NCBI RefSeq assembly: GCF_001976145.1 | Contig: NZ_MOXD01000001.1 | Coordinates: 1 to 64,000, forward strand | Length of the DNA: 64,000 nt | Origin: Serratia oryzae | GTDB taxonomy: Bacteria > Pseudomonadota > Gammaproteobacteria > Enterobacterales > Enterobacteriaceae | Reading direction: 5' to 3' | Shown: positions 1 through 10,589 of the stretch, piece after piece | Layout: every line of letters begins with the position of its first letter | Position numbering within the stretch: the stretch's first letter is position 1 | Notes under the pieces: model-generated | What the model saw: only the letters and a program-made list of their open reading frames with translations | What the model was told of the DNA's origin: nothing | Database searches by the model: none | Translations under genes and position numbers: made by a program

Positions 1-3000
1 GCACGCTGCTGTTTACCACCTACGCCGGTGGCCTGTTGAGCACGTTGAACAACAGGCTGAGCGGGAGTGGAGACTGGACGCTGAGCGCGAGCCATCTTGA
101 CCTGAGCAACAGCAATCATGCCCAGGGTTTCAGCGGCACGGTGAATCTCACCGGTGGCAGCAGCCTGACCCTCGACAGTGGCACGGTGCTTAACAATGCC
201 ACGGTGATGAACGTGGCGGATGGCAGCAGTGCGCTGAACCTGAGCAGCAGCGGGGCATTGACCTTCAACAATGCGCTGCTGGGGACCGGGGACGTGAACG
301 TCAGCACCAATAATGCGGCGTTCAACTTTGGCGCGGCGGTAGGCAACAGCTTTGCCGGTAACGTGAATTTACAGGACACTCTGTTTGACCTGTCCGGCAC
401 CAACACCGCGGCGTTAACGCAAGCAACGCTGGCGCTCAATGCGGGAAGTAGTACCACCGTAGGCAACAGCGGGGTAAGCAGCAGCGAAGCGGTGGGTAAT
501 GTTGCTGTGAATGGCGGTACGTTGAAGTTTTATGCCGCGATCCCAGGTCAGCAGTCGGACGGTATGATTACCACGGATCATTTTACGGCCAGCAGCGGCA
601 TTGTGAATGTCTTGGGGAATATCACCATTGATAATACGCCTCCTAATGGTTCATTGTTGAATCAGATCTCTGCCAATAATGGTATTCAACTGGTGAGCGC
701 CAATACGGCTACGGGGGCCAGCCGTTTAGCCTTGCAGATTAATGGTAATGCGGTCGGGCAGGATACTGCCTACCAGATTGACCAAAGTGGTGTGCATGTA
801 GCAGACGGTATTTATGATTATGGTTTGAGCAATATTGGGCGCAATGGTGCGGGCCTGTACATGAGTTATGCCCTCACGGCCCTGCAACTGATTGAGGATG
901 GCCCAAATGCGCTGGTGATAGCCACCGACGGGGTGGCGGGCTCGAACACCAACCTGTCGGTCAACGTCTTCGGCAGTGGTGGTCTGGCGCTGGACGGCAC
1001 TAAGGCTGCATTGACTATCTCCAACAGCGGCAACAGCTACACCGGTACGACCACGATTAGGGGGGGGGACGTCCTGCTCGGGGGCAATAGTGCCTTAGGC
1101 AACACGTCTTTGCTGGCGGTTAACGGTGGCAGTCGCTTCAATCTCAACGGCTACAACCAGAGTGTGCAAAGCTTGATTAATAACGGGGCGATACTGTTAG
1201 GTGGCAGCACACTGACAAGTGGTGTGTTAACGAATATGGGCATCATGGATCTGGGAACGGGGACGCTGGCGCTGACCTCAGGCGGTACGTCCACCAGTAC
1301 TGGGGGGTTGATCGGTAACGGTTTGCTACATCTTCAGCAAGGCACCTTCACCGTCAGCGGTGCCAACGGTGATTTGGCTGGCAATACTGAGATTGATAAC
1401 GGGGCAGTACTGGAACTGAACGGTGCCGGTACGCTGGGCAGCAGTGAAGTGAATGTGGAAGGGAGCCTGAATCTTGCTCGTGATGGCAGTTTTGCCAACC
1501 CGCTAAGCGGTAGCGGCACTGTCAACACCCTGGCAGATGTGCAATTAGGTGGGGTTAACACCTTCACGGGTTCCCATAGGATTGCGGCGGATAGCCGTTT
1601 AACGGTTACCAGTGCCAATAATTTGGGGGCGCAAGCTGCGATGGTGAATTTGACCACGGGTAGCTCAGAACTGGTATTCAATGGGGTTCACGGGTTGGTA
1701 GCCAACGCGTTAACCGGAGTAGTGGGTTCCATAGTCGCGGTCAGTAATGGTGCAGAGATGTCGCTGATTGGGGATAACAGCAACTTCTTTGGGCAGTATG
1801 ATCTGGTGGGCAGCAGTCTCCTGACGGTGACGCAGGGCCTGAATCTGGGAAATGGCTCGGTGGCGATTGCCGGAGGCAGCAACTTGCTGCTCAGTAATTA
1901 TGCCAACGGCGCATTAAGTTCATTGAATAATGCGCTGAGTGGTGCCGGGGACTGGAGCCTGGAAGAGAGCCATATCGACCTGAGCAATAATAGCAATGCC
2001 CTTAATTTCAGCGGCATGGTGAATATTGCTAATGGATCCACCTTGATTATCGGCAGTAATACTCTCCTAAACAGTGCCGTCACCCTGAATGTGGCGGATG
2101 ATGGCAGCGATCTCAATATTAACACCAGTGCTCCTTTCACCTTCAACCATGCGCTGATTGGTTTAGGTGATGTGAATATCGATACCAGCAACACAGCATT
2201 TCACTTTGGGGCTGCGGTGGGTGGGGCTTTTGCTGGCAATGTGAAGCTGCAAAATACCCTGTTTGATCTTTCTGACCTCAATACCAGTGCGTTAACACGG
2301 GCGACACTGAATTTGGGAGATGGCAGTAACACCATGGTCGGTGATGGGAACCAATCCATAGGCGGCTTGGTGATGAATGGAGGGTTATTAACCTACGCCA
2401 ATCTCACGGAAAGCAACGGTGTGGTCACCAGCGAGGGCACTATTGTAGCGTCAACCATCGATACCCGCTCTGGCGGTTCGGTGAGTGTGAATCTGCCGCA
2501 AAATTTGTCGCCAAGTATCAAGGGATTGAATACCCTGGATTTGGACACCGGAGTGATTATTGTGGAATTGGCACAAGGTGTAGCCAAAGGAAGCGGCGAT
2601 GAACTTACGCTGACTGATGGTAACGATGTCCCGATTGTGAAGACTTATCAGCAAGGCATAACCAATCCTAATGACACGACTGTGGCAGCAATGGGAACCT
2701 TTAAATATGGGCTCAGCACTGGGGTTGACCAGGATGGCTTATATGTTAACTACGGCTTGAAACAGCTTGAATTGCTGACCAGCGGCACCGAAGCGTTGGT
2801 ATTGCAGGGCACGCTGGCCAATAACGGTACGCTGCATAATAACCTCAATGCCAAAGTCACTGGTAGTGGTGACTTGGCGATTGCTTCTCCCAATGATGGC
2901 ACCATCATTACCTTGTCTAACGGCAACAATGATTACACCGGGGATACGCTGGTTCGTTCCGGTATTCTGCAACTTGCGGTGGATTCAGCCTTGGGTGACA

Positions 3001-5135
3001 CGGCAAATCTTGCCATTAACGCCGGTGCCAGCGTGGATTTAAATTCCCATACCCAAACGGTTGGGGCATTAAATACAGACAGTAGTAGTACTTTGAAACT
3101 CAACAATGGCAGCCTGACGGTGAAAAATGGCGGGCAAGTTGACGGCGTGATGAGCGGCACGGGTGATTTGATACTGGACGCGGGCACTCTTAAGTTGACC
3201 AGCAACAGCCCAGACTACCTTGGCACGACGCACATCCACGCTGCGGCCAATGCGGAGCTGGCTCAAACTGCAGCCTTGGGGCAGGGAGCGATCGCCCTGG
3301 ATGGCAACCTGACGATGGTAAATGCGGTGGGGGATCTTGCCAATGGGCTAGATGGTGCAGGGCAAACTTACCTGACCAATGCAGCCGATGTTCGGCTGAC
3401 GGGGAATAACAGCCTGTACACCGGCACTTTTATCACGCAAGTGGGTACAACACTACAAGCCGGGGCCAGCGAGAATTTGGGTTCTGCCACCGTGGTCAAT
3501 GAGGGGAGTTTGGTTCTGGATCCCGACACCTTCTGGCAGTTTGAAACTCCAGTCAGCGGCAATGGCTCGGTGATTAAGGAAGGCAGCGGCACGCTGCAAA
3601 TAGCCAATAATTTGGTGAGTGCCAACAGCACAATCGTCAGAGCAGGCCGGTTATTGCTGAGCACTATTCCTGTTATACCCGCTAATCTGCAGGTCAGTAC
3701 CTTTGCTGCCAGTGGGATATCCCAAGCTGTTTTGAACAGTGACGTAGAGGTTGAGGAGAATGGTACCTTGGCCGGTGACGGCCAAGTGATGGGGAATGTG
3801 ACCAATGCGGGCAATATCAATGTCGGGCGTAATGCCACGGCGGCAGATTATGCGGATTTAACTATTAATGGCAACTATGTTGGCAATAACGGCAATATCA
3901 CTTTTGATACGGTGTTAGGGGATGATGCCTCTAATACGGATAGACTGGTAATCACCGGTAGCACCTCTGGCAATAGTCTGGTGACGGTGAATAACATCGG
4001 CGGTCAAGGGGCGGAAAATATCAAAGGTATTGAAATCATTCAGGTGGGAGGCGCTTCTGCGGGTAATTTTACATTAAATGGCCGTGCAGTGGCGGGGGCG
4101 CTGGATTACTTCCTTTACAAAGGAACTCCAGCCGATCCTAGCGATGGTAACTGGTATTTGCGCTCTAACTATGAAGATCCGGCCAAAGATACCTATCGTC
4201 CAGAAGCGGGCAGTTATATAGCCAACATTTCTGCCGCCAATAATTTGTTCAATACTCGCCTAGATGACATAAAACCCACTCTTAATGATGGTGAAAGCAG
4301 CCTATGGCTACGTCAGTTGGGATCGCGCACTAAGTTTAACGATGCCTCCGGCCAGCTTTCCAACAGCAGTAATAACTATGTTGTACAACTGGGAGGGGAG
4401 GTGTTTAAAGGCCAACTGACGGGAGAGGATGATTTTTCTGTGGGGGTTATGGCGGGATACGGCCAGAGCAATGGCAGCTCAGACTCGCGGGAAAGCCAGT
4501 ATCGTTCTGACAACCGTTTAAATGGTTATTCTCTTGGGGTATATAGCACTTGGTATCAGTATGCGAATAAGCGCAATAGCCCTTACCTACATGATTGGCT
4601 GCAATACTCCTGGTTCAACAGTTCCATCAAGGGGCAGGCAGAGGAGGGAGAGGATCAACGGTTGCGTGGTATTAGCGCCTCTGTGGAGGGGGGGTATCCG
4701 GTGCAGGTTTATCAACTCGCTGATAACACGGGGTATATCACGCCACAAGCTCAGTTAACCCTCAACGGTGTGAAAATGAACGATTTTACCGAGGCCAACG
4801 GTACCCGGGTACAACAAAGTCGCAGTTACAATCTACAATCCCGTGTCGGGGTGAAATTCTCCAATGATACACAGGTAGCGGGTGATAAAACCGGTAGCAA
4901 CCTCTTCACCACCTATGCTGCTCTTAATTACATCGCCAATAGCCACATGTCAGGGGTCACTCTGAATGGAACTACGTTACAACAGACGGGTAATCGCCAT
5001 TTGGTCGAAGTGCAGGTTGGTGCTGAAGGTAAGTTAAATAAAAATTTAACAGTTTGGGGAAACCTGACAGACCAGATTGGCCAGAAGGGATATGACAATA
5101 AGGCGGTGATGTTGGGGGTGAAATATTCGTTTTAA
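1..5135 (+). CDS. Autotransporter adhesin, 3' part of gene (5' end outside window)
   Basis: The frame is open from the first bases, so the true start and signal peptide lie upstream; the TTG at 36 is only the first in-window start-like codon. About 1,700 residues are visible. The passenger is Gly/Asn/Ser/Thr-rich with AIDA/pertactin-like beta-helix repeats (GxGDLxL, NxYTGxTxI). It contains two copies of a roughly 626-residue unit, the second starting near 1911 (period 1878 bp). Residues ~1290-1390 look like the autochaperone-type region ([12 protein letters not shown]). The last ~280 residues form the type Va outer-membrane barrel (WLRQLGSR start, final YSF with terminal Phe). It should be a surface adhesin or biofilm factor; the ligand cannot be told. 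The family call is firm, the role inferred. Confidence 0.93.
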   Translation, partial: TLLFTTYAGGLLSTLNNRLSGSGDWTLSASHLDLSNSNHAQGFSGTVNLTGGSSLTLDSGTVLNNATVMNVADGSSALNLSSSGALTFNNALLGTGDVNVSTNNAAFNFGAAVGNSFAGNVNLQDTLFDLSGTNTAALTQATLALNAGSSTTVGNSGVSSSEAVGNVAVNGGTLKFYAAIPGQQSDGMITTDHFTASSGIVNVLGNITIDNTPPNGSLLNQISANNGIQLVSANTATGASRLALQINGNAVGQDTAYQIDQSGVHVADGIYDYGLSNIGRNGAGLYMSYALTALQLIEDGPNALVIATDGVAGSNTNLSVNVFGSGGLALDGTKAALTISNSGNSYTGTTTIRGGDVLLGGNSALGNTSLLAVNGGSRFNLNGYNQSVQSLINNGAILLGGSTLTSGVLTNMGIMDLGTGTLALTSGGTSTSTGGLIGNGLLHLQQGTFTVSGANGDLAGNTEIDNGAVLELNGAGTLGSSEVNVEGSLNLARDGSFANPLSGSGTVNTLADVQLGGVNTFTGSHRIAADSRLTVTSANNLGAQAAMVNLTTGSSELVFNGVHGLVANALTGVVGSIVAVSNGAEMSLIGDNSNFFGQYDLVGSSLLTVTQGLNLGNGSVAIAGGSNLLLSNYANGALSSLNNALSGAGDWSLEESHIDLSNNSNALNFSGMVNIANGSTLIIGSNTLLNSAVTLNVADDGSDLNINTSAPFTFNHALIGLGDVNIDTSNTAFHFGAAVGGAFAGNVKLQNTLFDLSDLNTSALTRATLNLGDGSNTMVGDGNQSIGGLVMNGGLLTYANLTESNGVVTSEGTIVASTIDTRSGGSVSVNLPQNLSPSIKGLNTLDLDTGVIIVELAQGVAKGSGDELTLTDGNDVPIVKTYQQGITNPNDTTVAAMGTFKYGLSTGVDQDGLYVNYGLKQLELLTSGTEALVLQGTLANNGTLHNNLNAKVTGSGDLAIASPNDGTIITLSNGNNDYTGDTLVRSGILQLAVDSALGDTANLAINAGASVDLNSHTQTVGALNTDSSSTLKLNNGSLTVKNGGQVDGVMSGTGDLILDAGTLKLTSNSPDYLGTTHIHAAANAELAQTAALGQGAIALDGNLTMVNAVGDLANGLDGAGQTYLTNAADVRLTGNNSLYTGTFITQVGTTLQAGASENLGSATVVNEGSLVLDPDTFWQFETPVSGNGSVIKEGSGTLQIANNLVSANSTIVRAGRLLLSTIPVIPANLQVSTFAASGISQAVLNSDVEVEENGTLAGDGQVMGNVTNAGNINVGRNATAADYADLTINGNYVGNNGNITFDTVLGDDASNTDRLVITGSTSGNSLVTVNNIGGQGAENIKGIEIIQVGGASAGNFTLNGRAVAGALDYFLYKGTPADPSDGNWYLRSNYEDPAKDTYRPEAGSYIANISAANNLFNTRLDDIKPTLNDGESSLWLRQLGSRTKFNDASGQLSNSSNNYVVQLGGEVFKGQLTGEDDFSVGVMAGYGQSNGSSDSRESQYRSDNRLNGYSLGVYSTWYQYANKRNSPYLHDWLQYSWFNSSIKGQAEEGEDQRLRGISASVEGGYPVQVYQLADNTGYITPQAQLTLNGVKMNDFTEANGTRVQQSRSYNLQSRVGVKFSNDTQVAGDKTGSNLFTTYAALNYIANSHMSGVTLNGTTLQQTGNRHLVEVQVGAEGKLNKNLTVWGNLTDQIGQKGYDNKAVMLGVKYSF

Positions 5136-5223
5136 CCGGTTGTTATCCAAGTGAAACGAGTTGCAAGGCGAGCGTTTCATATATTGATGACATCGTAGAA
5201 TCTCCGATTTTGGAGGGGCATTA

Positions 5224-5547
5224 TTAACGGCGTTGACGTGTCTGTATCAGCAACGTTTCCAGCGGATGGATTCGTTGCTGAGGTTTGACACCTTGCAGGC
5301 CCACGATCTGCCCGTCAGCGGCATCGCCCCTGGCTGGCGCAACACCGGAAAGTAAAAAATACCCTGCCAGAAACCTTCCCTGCACGCTGTCTTCTTTTGC
5401 TCTGTTGGCACGCAGTACTACGGAGCGAAGAGGATTGCGACAACATTCTGGCACCTCAACAAATTTGTAATTAGCCTCACTGAATACCATTGTTAGGATT
5501 AAGAATAAAGAAGCGTAAAAGATCTGCGTTATAAAGCCAAAGTTCAT
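5224..5547 (-). CDS. Hypothetical protein with N-terminal hydrophobic segment
   Basis: A 107-codon frame, not recognised. Residues 4-24 are strongly hydrophobic and end in a signal-peptidase-like Ser-Glu-Ala, so an exported or anchored protein is possible. The rest is basic, with a CC pair and no known motif. The ribosome binding site is poor: GAGAAG touches the ATG. It lies between the autotransporter and an acyltransferase gene, convergent with the former. It may be a real orphan gene or chance; the membrane-like start is the only argument for it. Confidence 0.35.
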   Translation of the reverse strand: MNFGFITQIFYASLFLILTMVFSEANYKFVEVPECCRNPLRSVVLRANRAKEDSVQGRFLAGYFLLSGVAPARGDAADGQIVGLQGVKPQQRIHPLETLLIQTRQRR

Positions 5548-5619
5548 CTTCTCATTGAAGAAAATATTTTTATAACATTTATCATGACGGCGTGGGTAAG
5601 ATTAATGGAGTATGAACGA

Positions 5620-5637
5620 GAACGCTAGCTAGCGTTC
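5620..5637. repeat. Perfect 18-bp palindrome
   Basis: GAACGCTAGCTAGCGTTC lies 35 bp beyond the stop codon of the first acyltransferase. It can form a hairpin, but no T-run follows on either strand, so it is either a weak transcript end or a protein-binding site. Confidence 0.5.
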
Positions 5638-5672
5638 TTAGTACTTTAATATCATGATGTTGTTATTTTTTG

Positions 5673-6767
5673 TCATTTTTCTTGATTTTCTGTGCGTTTT
5701 TTATGGAAACTATCCGTCATATAGGGTGGGATAAAGCCTTTTGTTATTTTCTTACCTAAAATTATCGATGGCTTTTCAATGCGCAGCCATGAGATTAATG
5801 CGATAATCATGGCGGTAACGATGGATAGGATAACGTTGGCGATGAAACTCAGTTCAAGATATTGTGAATAAATCTGCTGTATAGGAAAACCCCATAAATA
5901 AACACCGTATGAAATATCGTTATTAATTTTTATTTTCTTTACAATAGACAGAGAGGAAAGGCTAAAAGAAAAAAGACAGGCAGAAAAACAGATTAACAGG
6001 GATCTGATGCTGTTGTCTGAAAATAAGAACTGAGATGCAAATAGTATAACTGGCAATAACATTGTTGCCTTGTAAGAGTCTTTATTTATGGCAATTAAAA
6101 CGCCTAAGGCAAAGCAAGGTGCGAGTAAATAAATTGCATTGTTATCAGATGAGGCAAATAAGTATCCTTTCAACGGGCTTATCGGTTCCACAATAATTAT
6201 TGCGCAAACCAGTGATGATATTATTTTGTTTTTATTGACTCCGGTTAAAAATAACGCCAGTAATACGATATAAGCAATGACTTCATATCGTATAGTCCAT
6301 AGTGAACCATTAACTCCATATTTGTTGCTCTCTAACACTCCAGGTAAAAAGTACCTGGTGTCAAGAATTATATTGTTGAAGAAATAGCTATAAACCTCGC
6401 CTGATGAAATATAATCTCGAAAGGGGAGTGTGCTAAGAACGGGGCCGATTAAAAACGAACTAATAAAAAGAACAAACAGAAGGCCTGGAAATATTCTCAA
6501 GAAGCGAGATACAATAAAATGATAAATTGATTTTCTAGTTATTAAACTATTTGCAACCAAAATACCGCTAATAAAAAAGAATATCTTTACTGCCAACCCC
6601 CCAGTAGTTACATAACCAAATGTATTTTTTATTGGGTCAATAAGCCCCCATTGAGGATTCAAGGCAAAAGAGTGATATATAATGACTGAAATAGAGGCTA
6701 GTAGCCTGATTAGATCCAGGTTGTTTCCGTCTCTACTTATTATTTGACTCGCTGTTTTATACGTCAT
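5673..6767 (-). CDS. Acyltransferase family 3 (OafA/YrhL type) membrane protein
   Basis: 364 residues, about ten hydrophobic segments. The N-terminus carries the family signature around residues 16-33 (NLDLIRLLAS...IIYHS), with the conserved Arg and His of acyltransferase 3 proteins. These inner-membrane enzymes transfer O-acetyl or other acyl groups to O-antigen, exopolysaccharide or other surface sugars; the actual acceptor cannot be read here. The gene is AT-rich compared with the core genes, consistent with acquired surface-modification genes. A second, diverged family member lies upstream on the same strand with a matching upstream block. The SD is weak (GGA about 11 bases before ATG). 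Confidence 0.88.
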   Translation of the reverse strand: MTYKTASQIISRDGNNLDLIRLLASISVIIYHSFALNPQWGLIDPIKNTFGYVTTGGLAVKIFFFISGILVANSLITRKSIYHFIVSRFLRIFPGLLFVLFISSFLIGPVLSTLPFRDYISSGEVYSYFFNNIILDTRYFLPGVLESNKYGVNGSLWTIRYEVIAYIVLLALFLTGVNKNKIISSLVCAIIIVEPISPLKGYLFASSDNNAIYLLAPCFALGVLIAINKDSYKATMLLPVILFASQFLFSDNSIRSLLICFSACLFSFSLSSLSIVKKIKINNDISYGVYLWGFPIQQIYSQYLELSFIANVILSIVTAMIIALISWLRIEKPSIILGKKITKGFIPPYMTDSFHKKRTENQEK

Positions 6768-6805
6768 TATTAATTTCCATACCAGCCTTTTTCATCTTGT
6801 GAAGT

Positions 6806-6856
6806 ATTCTAACATAACGCCACAAACCTATCACCTAACTATTTCCGAGAAATAAG
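6806..6856 (-). promoter_or_regulatory. Conserved upstream block of acyltransferase gene, copy A
   Basis: This 51-bp stretch matches 8230-8280 at 41 of 51 positions without gaps, although the flanking DNA differs. It ends about 38 bp before the start codon. Read on the minus strand it ends in a plausible -10 (TAGAAT here, TAAAAT in the other copy). It is inferred to hold the promoter and a shared regulator site. Confidence 0.55.
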
Positions 6857-7099
6857 ACATGGACGGGTAGCAGAAAAGGTAAAAGCCGAATATGTCAAGG
6901 TAAAGATTGCTCTAGCCCATGATACAGTAAGTATCACGCTTGAAGAGTCAGAACTGATATCGCTGACTCCATCAGCACCATAGGCGGTCAGAGTGATGTT
7001 GAAAGTAATCTATATGCTACAGTAGCAATAGGCCATTATACTGGTAGTTCTAAGTGCTTATTATTTTCACGAAGTAGCCTTCTGCGATTTTTTAATTAA
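6842..7099 (+). pseudogene. Possible decayed coding remnant between acyltransferase genes
   Basis: Two overlapping open stretches in different plus frames, without start codon or SD, read as 'EYVKVKIALAHDTVSIT...' up to a stop near 6980 and then 'ISTIGGQSDVESNLYATVAI...' up to 7099. The composition resembles a beta-rich surface or fimbrial protein, but I cannot name a family. The rest of this ~350-bp gap holds only the copy A upstream block. Confidence 0.2.
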
Positions 7100-7124
7100 T
7101 TGGATGCGGGGACAATAGTTCCTT

Positions 7125-8186
7125 TTATCTTGGAATAAATTTATCTCGCAATGAGAGAACTTTTCTTTCAAATACTGAGTATACAAACCATGCGCTAAAT
7201 AAAGTGATAGAGATGAATAAAGTCCATTGAAATAAACATTCTGTCAATGATTCCGGGCGTTTTAAAAAATAACCTATGGAGCATAATACCGGGAGGTTTG
7301 TTAGATATGCAGCATAAGACCATCTGGCAACTTTCGATAAATAACGCATAATCGATGAGTTTATGTTTACGTAATACCATGAACAAATTAAGCAGGCGAA
7401 TCCTAAGTTAGCCATCGGGAATAGAAATATTTTCAGTGTCATGCTTTTGTCCATAAACGAGTCAGGCATTGATGCAATATATACGCATAGAGGAATAAGT
7501 AATACACCGATTTTTGTTAGTGTATTAGTGCCATACTTATTAAATAGAATGACGGATATTACCCCGATCATTATGGAATCAACCCTATACAATGCGGTTG
7601 ATCTTATTTCATTGAATGTCATCGATGTGAATATTGATGCGTGAATGCGTAATGCTAAAGGGATAGATATAAGGAGTAAAATAGTAACTGCAATAGAAAA
7701 TTTCTTATTTTTAGTTATGATATATAATAGCGATAGCAATACTGGAGTCACGAAATAGAAAACTTCCTCTACCGCCAGGCTCCATGCTTCGCCGAAAAAT
7801 GAAGGATGCGGTGTCAATAAGCTCTGAGTGAACGTCAAGAAACTAAACAGGTTTGGAAAAATATCCGGTCTAATAGTCGTGATAATTAAAATATTCAATA
7901 TTACAAAGAGCACATAACTTGGGTAAGTCCGCATCCAGCGTCTACCCCAAAAGCCCATAACCCAAGAGGTTGCAGAATTGGCATTGTTCATTTTTTCAAA
8001 AAGTATTCTGCCAATCAAGAAACCGGATAAAACAAAAAACAACTCGACTCCTAAGAAACCACCAAACTTTAAAAGTTGAGCTTCTGGGAAAGCTGGTGTT
8101 AAAAAAATTCTTCCATGAGACAGAAGAACTAACAGTATGGCGCAGGCCCGACAAACATCTAACCAAGAGTTTAGTTTATTTCCCAT
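7125..8186 (-). CDS. Acyltransferase family 3 (OafA/YrhL type) membrane protein
   Basis: 353 residues. The N-terminus has the family motif (WLDVCRACAILLVLLSHGR, residues 8-26), followed by about ten membrane spans; 'GVELFFVLSGFLIG' near residues 46-59 is the typical second signature. Predicted to acylate a surface polysaccharide from the inner membrane. It is a diverged relative of the 5673-6767 gene rather than a recent duplicate, yet the two share a 51-bp upstream block. SD-like GGAAATTAA precedes the ATG, as in the other copy. Specificity is unknown. Confidence 0.88.
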   Translation of the reverse strand: MGNKLNSWLDVCRACAILLVLLSHGRIFLTPAFPEAQLLKFGGFLGVELFFVLSGFLIGRILFEKMNNANSATSWVMGFWGRRWMRTYPSYVLFVILNILIITTIRPDIFPNLFSFLTFTQSLLTPHPSFFGEAWSLAVEEVFYFVTPVLLSLLYIITKNKKFSIAVTILLLISIPLALRIHASIFTSMTFNEIRSTALYRVDSIMIGVISVILFNKYGTNTLTKIGVLLIPLCVYIASMPDSFMDKSMTLKIFLFPMANLGFACLICSWYYVNINSSIMRYLSKVARWSYAAYLTNLPVLCSIGYFLKRPESLTECLFQWTLFISITLFSAWFVYSVFERKVLSLRDKFIPR

Positions 8187-8229
8187 TGTTACTTAATTTC
8201 CATCACCAATCTATCTCATTTTACTGAGC

Positions 8230-8280
8230 ATTTTAACATATAACCTCAAAGCTATCATCTAACTAATTCGGATAAATAAG
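8230..8280 (-). promoter_or_regulatory. Conserved upstream block of acyltransferase gene, copy B
   Basis: Partner of 6806-6856 (41/51 identical), placed at nearly the same distance (43 bp) from its gene. On the minus strand it ends with ATGTTAAAAT, a reasonable -10 region. Shared position and sequence suggest co-regulation of both acyltransferases. Confidence 0.55.
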
Positions 8281-8364
8281 GTATATCAACATAAGGATCT
8301 CTAGTAAATATTGTTGTCGGAACTAACGTCGAGTTTGATTCACGCAACATCGAGCAGTCAGGCG

Positions 8365-8513
8365 GGGCTTTGTTGAATAAATCAGAGTTAACTGACAGGA
8401 TGGCTTTCGCTGGCACTCCTGTTATGCAAGTTGGCGGCTTGCGGCATACCCAACAACGTCATCCGGTTTAGCGCTTTGACTATCGCCATTGCTTCACCCA
8501 CTTGCAACGTTTT
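8365..8513 (-). pseudogene. IS5-family (IS903-like) 3' end remnant
   Basis: The left edge carries an IS903-like terminal repeat (GGGCTTTGTTGAATAAATC from 8365). The minus strand reads a transposase C-terminus 'VGEAMAIVKALNRMTLLGMP...' ending at a TAA at 8388-8390, the typical IS5-family tail. Everything upstream of this tail is missing; the sequence passes directly into an IS110-like fragment at ~8514. Confidence 0.7.
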
Positions 8514-8523
8514 TCAGCTCTGC

Positions 8524-8778
8524 GAATTAAACCAGGCTGGCAAACAGATTTATACGAAACGCACTGGCCGAAAAGAATTACGCCAGACAGTAGCTAATAT
8601 TTCGGCCTGTCTGATTGGGAGCGAAGCATCCACTGGGGAATTTCACTGGCAGCGTGAGTTTGAGAATCTAGGGCATAAAGTAAAGATCATCAGTCCTCAG
8701 TATGTAAAACCCTTCGTCCGCGGACAAAAAATGACGGTAATGATGCACAGGCCATCTAAAGAGGTGGTTTATAGCTAA
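8524..8778 (+). pseudogene. IS110-family transposase fragment
   Basis: In a plus-strand frame the segment reads 'GRKELRQTVANI' and 'FENLGHKVKIISPQYVKPFVRGQK', the conserved N-terminal part of IS110/IS1111 transposases just before the NDxxDA region. There is no start codon, and the rest of the gene (catalytic Ser region) is absent. It is joined head-on to the IS5 remnant, so two elements have decayed together here. Confidence 0.65.
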
Positions 8779-8801
8779 AAAAATCGACCATATAGGTCGA
8801 T
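8776..8801 (-). terminator. Orphan rho-independent terminator (minus direction)
   Basis: Stem ATCGACC / GGTCGAT with a 5-base loop. Read on the minus strand it is followed by seven T. No minus-strand gene now lies immediately upstream of it, so it may have belonged to a lost gene. Confidence 0.5.
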
Positions 8802-9162
8802 AAGTAAAACAATGGAGGTAATAAATGATAGCCAGGGAAGTATATCTCCATTCTCAATCTCATTTTTAACTTAACGTGCTTATTTGTGATTGAAATAATC
8901 ATATGTAATTGAATTGCATGAATTAAATAATAAATTTGTTATTTAATGCTATATTTTTATGTGGGCATTAATTTATGTGACCTTACTAGCATTTATGATT
9001 ATAAAAATTTAATAACTTAAGTAATATATCTTTATGCTATTTGTCATTTCCATTTGGTGGTGTAACGTGATTGTCGTTGCCAGTATGGTAATGAACCTAT
9101 GCTTGGGTTAATAATTTCCAAGGGTTAGTTGTTGCTTTATATAAACCAAGAGGATTTTTGTG
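8802..9162. other. AT-rich porin upstream region
   Basis: About 360 bp, very AT-rich, with no gene. It must hold the porin promoter and probably OmpR/H-NS-type sites, but I can point to no single convincing operator. SD AAGAGGA sits at 9148-9154. Confidence 0.5.
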
Positions 9163-10266
9163 ATGAAATTACGTGTGTTTTGCAAGATTGTTCCTATTGT
9201 CATGACGATTGGCACTGCTGGTGCAGCAGAAATCTACAACAAAGACGGTAATAAATTACATTTGTTTGGAAAAATCGATGGTCTCCATTATTTCTCCGAC
9301 AATAGTAGCCAAGATGGCGATCAGTCTTACATGCGTTTTGGTTTGCGTGGTGAGACGCAAATTAACGAGCAATTGATTGGTTATGGCGAATGGGAATATC
9401 AAGTTCAGTTGAATAGGACAGAAAATGAAAATGATGCTTTCACGCGTGTTGGTTTCGCTGGTCTGAAATTCGGTGACTACGGTTCACTGGATTACGGTCG
9501 TAACTACGGCGTTATGTACGATATTGGTTCATGGACCGACGTACTGCCTGAATTCGGAGGTGACACCTATGGGGCAGACAACTTTTTGTTCCAACGTACG
9601 AACGGTGTTTTGACCTATCGTAACAGTAACTTCTTTGGTCTGGTTGATAGCCTGGATTTTGCCATGCAATTTCAAGGTAAAAATGGCAATGCCGAAGAAA
9701 CCAACAATAGCCGTGATGTTCTAGGTCAGAACGGTAATGGTTACGGCATGTCTATTTCATACGGTCTGGGCTATGGCATAAGTGCGGCTAGCGCATTTTT
9801 TATCTCTGACCGCACCAACGACCAGAATGGTAACTCTTCAATTTTGGGCCGTGGCGACAGAGCTGAGGCATACAGTGGTGGCCTGAAATATGATGCTAAC
9901 AACGTATACTTGGCAGCGATGTATACCCAGTCTTATAATGCGACTCGTTTCGGCAGCAGTAAAAGCACTGCCTATGGCTATGCTAATAAGGCACAGAATT
10001 TTGAAGTAGTAGCACAGTATCAGTTCGACTTTGGCCTTCGTCCTTCCTTGGCTTACTTGCAGTCTAAAGGTAAGGACATTGAACGCGGTTACAGTAATCA
10101 AGACTTGATGAAATATGTTGATATAGGTGCCACCTACCACTTCAACAAAAATATGTCGACCTATGTTGATTACAAAATAAACCTGCTAGATGATAATGAT
10201 TTCACTATGGCAACGGGTATTAATACTGACAACGTAGTGGCTATTGGTTTAGTTTATCAGTTCTAA
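9163..10266 (+). CDS. General porin, OmpC/OmpF family
   Basis: 367 residues. A signal peptide (residues 1-21, cleavage after GTAGA) precedes a mature start [11 protein letters not shown] typical of enterobacterial trimeric porins. Recognisable features are '[23 protein letters not shown]' followed by the loop 3 stretch with DVLPEFGG, then alternating beta strands and the terminal aromatic 'VAIGLVYQF'. It should form a 16-strand diffusion pore for small solutes. I chose ATG at 9163 over GTG at 9160 because the SD is 8 bases away. It is flanked by IS remnants and AT-rich DNA, so this is probably an accessory porin and not the main housekeeping ompC or ompF. Confidence 0.93.
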   Translation: MKLRVFCKIVPIVMTIGTAGAAEIYNKDGNKLHLFGKIDGLHYFSDNSSQDGDQSYMRFGLRGETQINEQLIGYGEWEYQVQLNRTENENDAFTRVGFAGLKFGDYGSLDYGRNYGVMYDIGSWTDVLPEFGGDTYGADNFLFQRTNGVLTYRNSNFFGLVDSLDFAMQFQGKNGNAEETNNSRDVLGQNGNGYGMSISYGLGYGISAASAFFISDRTNDQNGNSSILGRGDRAEAYSGGLKYDANNVYLAAMYTQSYNATRFGSSKSTAYGYANKAQNFEVVAQYQFDFGLRPSLAYLQSKGKDIERGYSNQDLMKYVDIGATYHFNKNMSTYVDYKINLLDDNDFTMATGINTDNVVAIGLVYQF

Positions 10267-10589
10267 TACACCAAGATGACTCGGACATCCTGCACTCCCA
10301 ATACATGCTTGTCAGTTAAGCTTTTGAGGATACTACCACGTAACGCATTGTGGCTTGCGGTCTACAGAAAACCCAGCTAGGCTGCTGAATAATTCCTCAG
10401 TCATGTGCAGCTAAAAAAGATAGGCATAGAGTTTTTCGATCAACTGATTTGTGCAAGCAATTCCAAGAGGTCATATCTATGCCTGCTCTCCAAGTATGTC
10501 AGAATTTTTTCCTTGAACCGTCCCGGCTTTCTTGGTGAGTGTTTAATCCGTGAATTCAGGTTGCAGCACCTTATGTTCACCGATGCATA

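Noticed and set aside
5136-5220. Terminator after the autotransporter
   Set aside because: Inverted repeats (GAAACG/CGTTTC and CTCC/GGAG) are weak and lack a T-run. Not strong enough to list.
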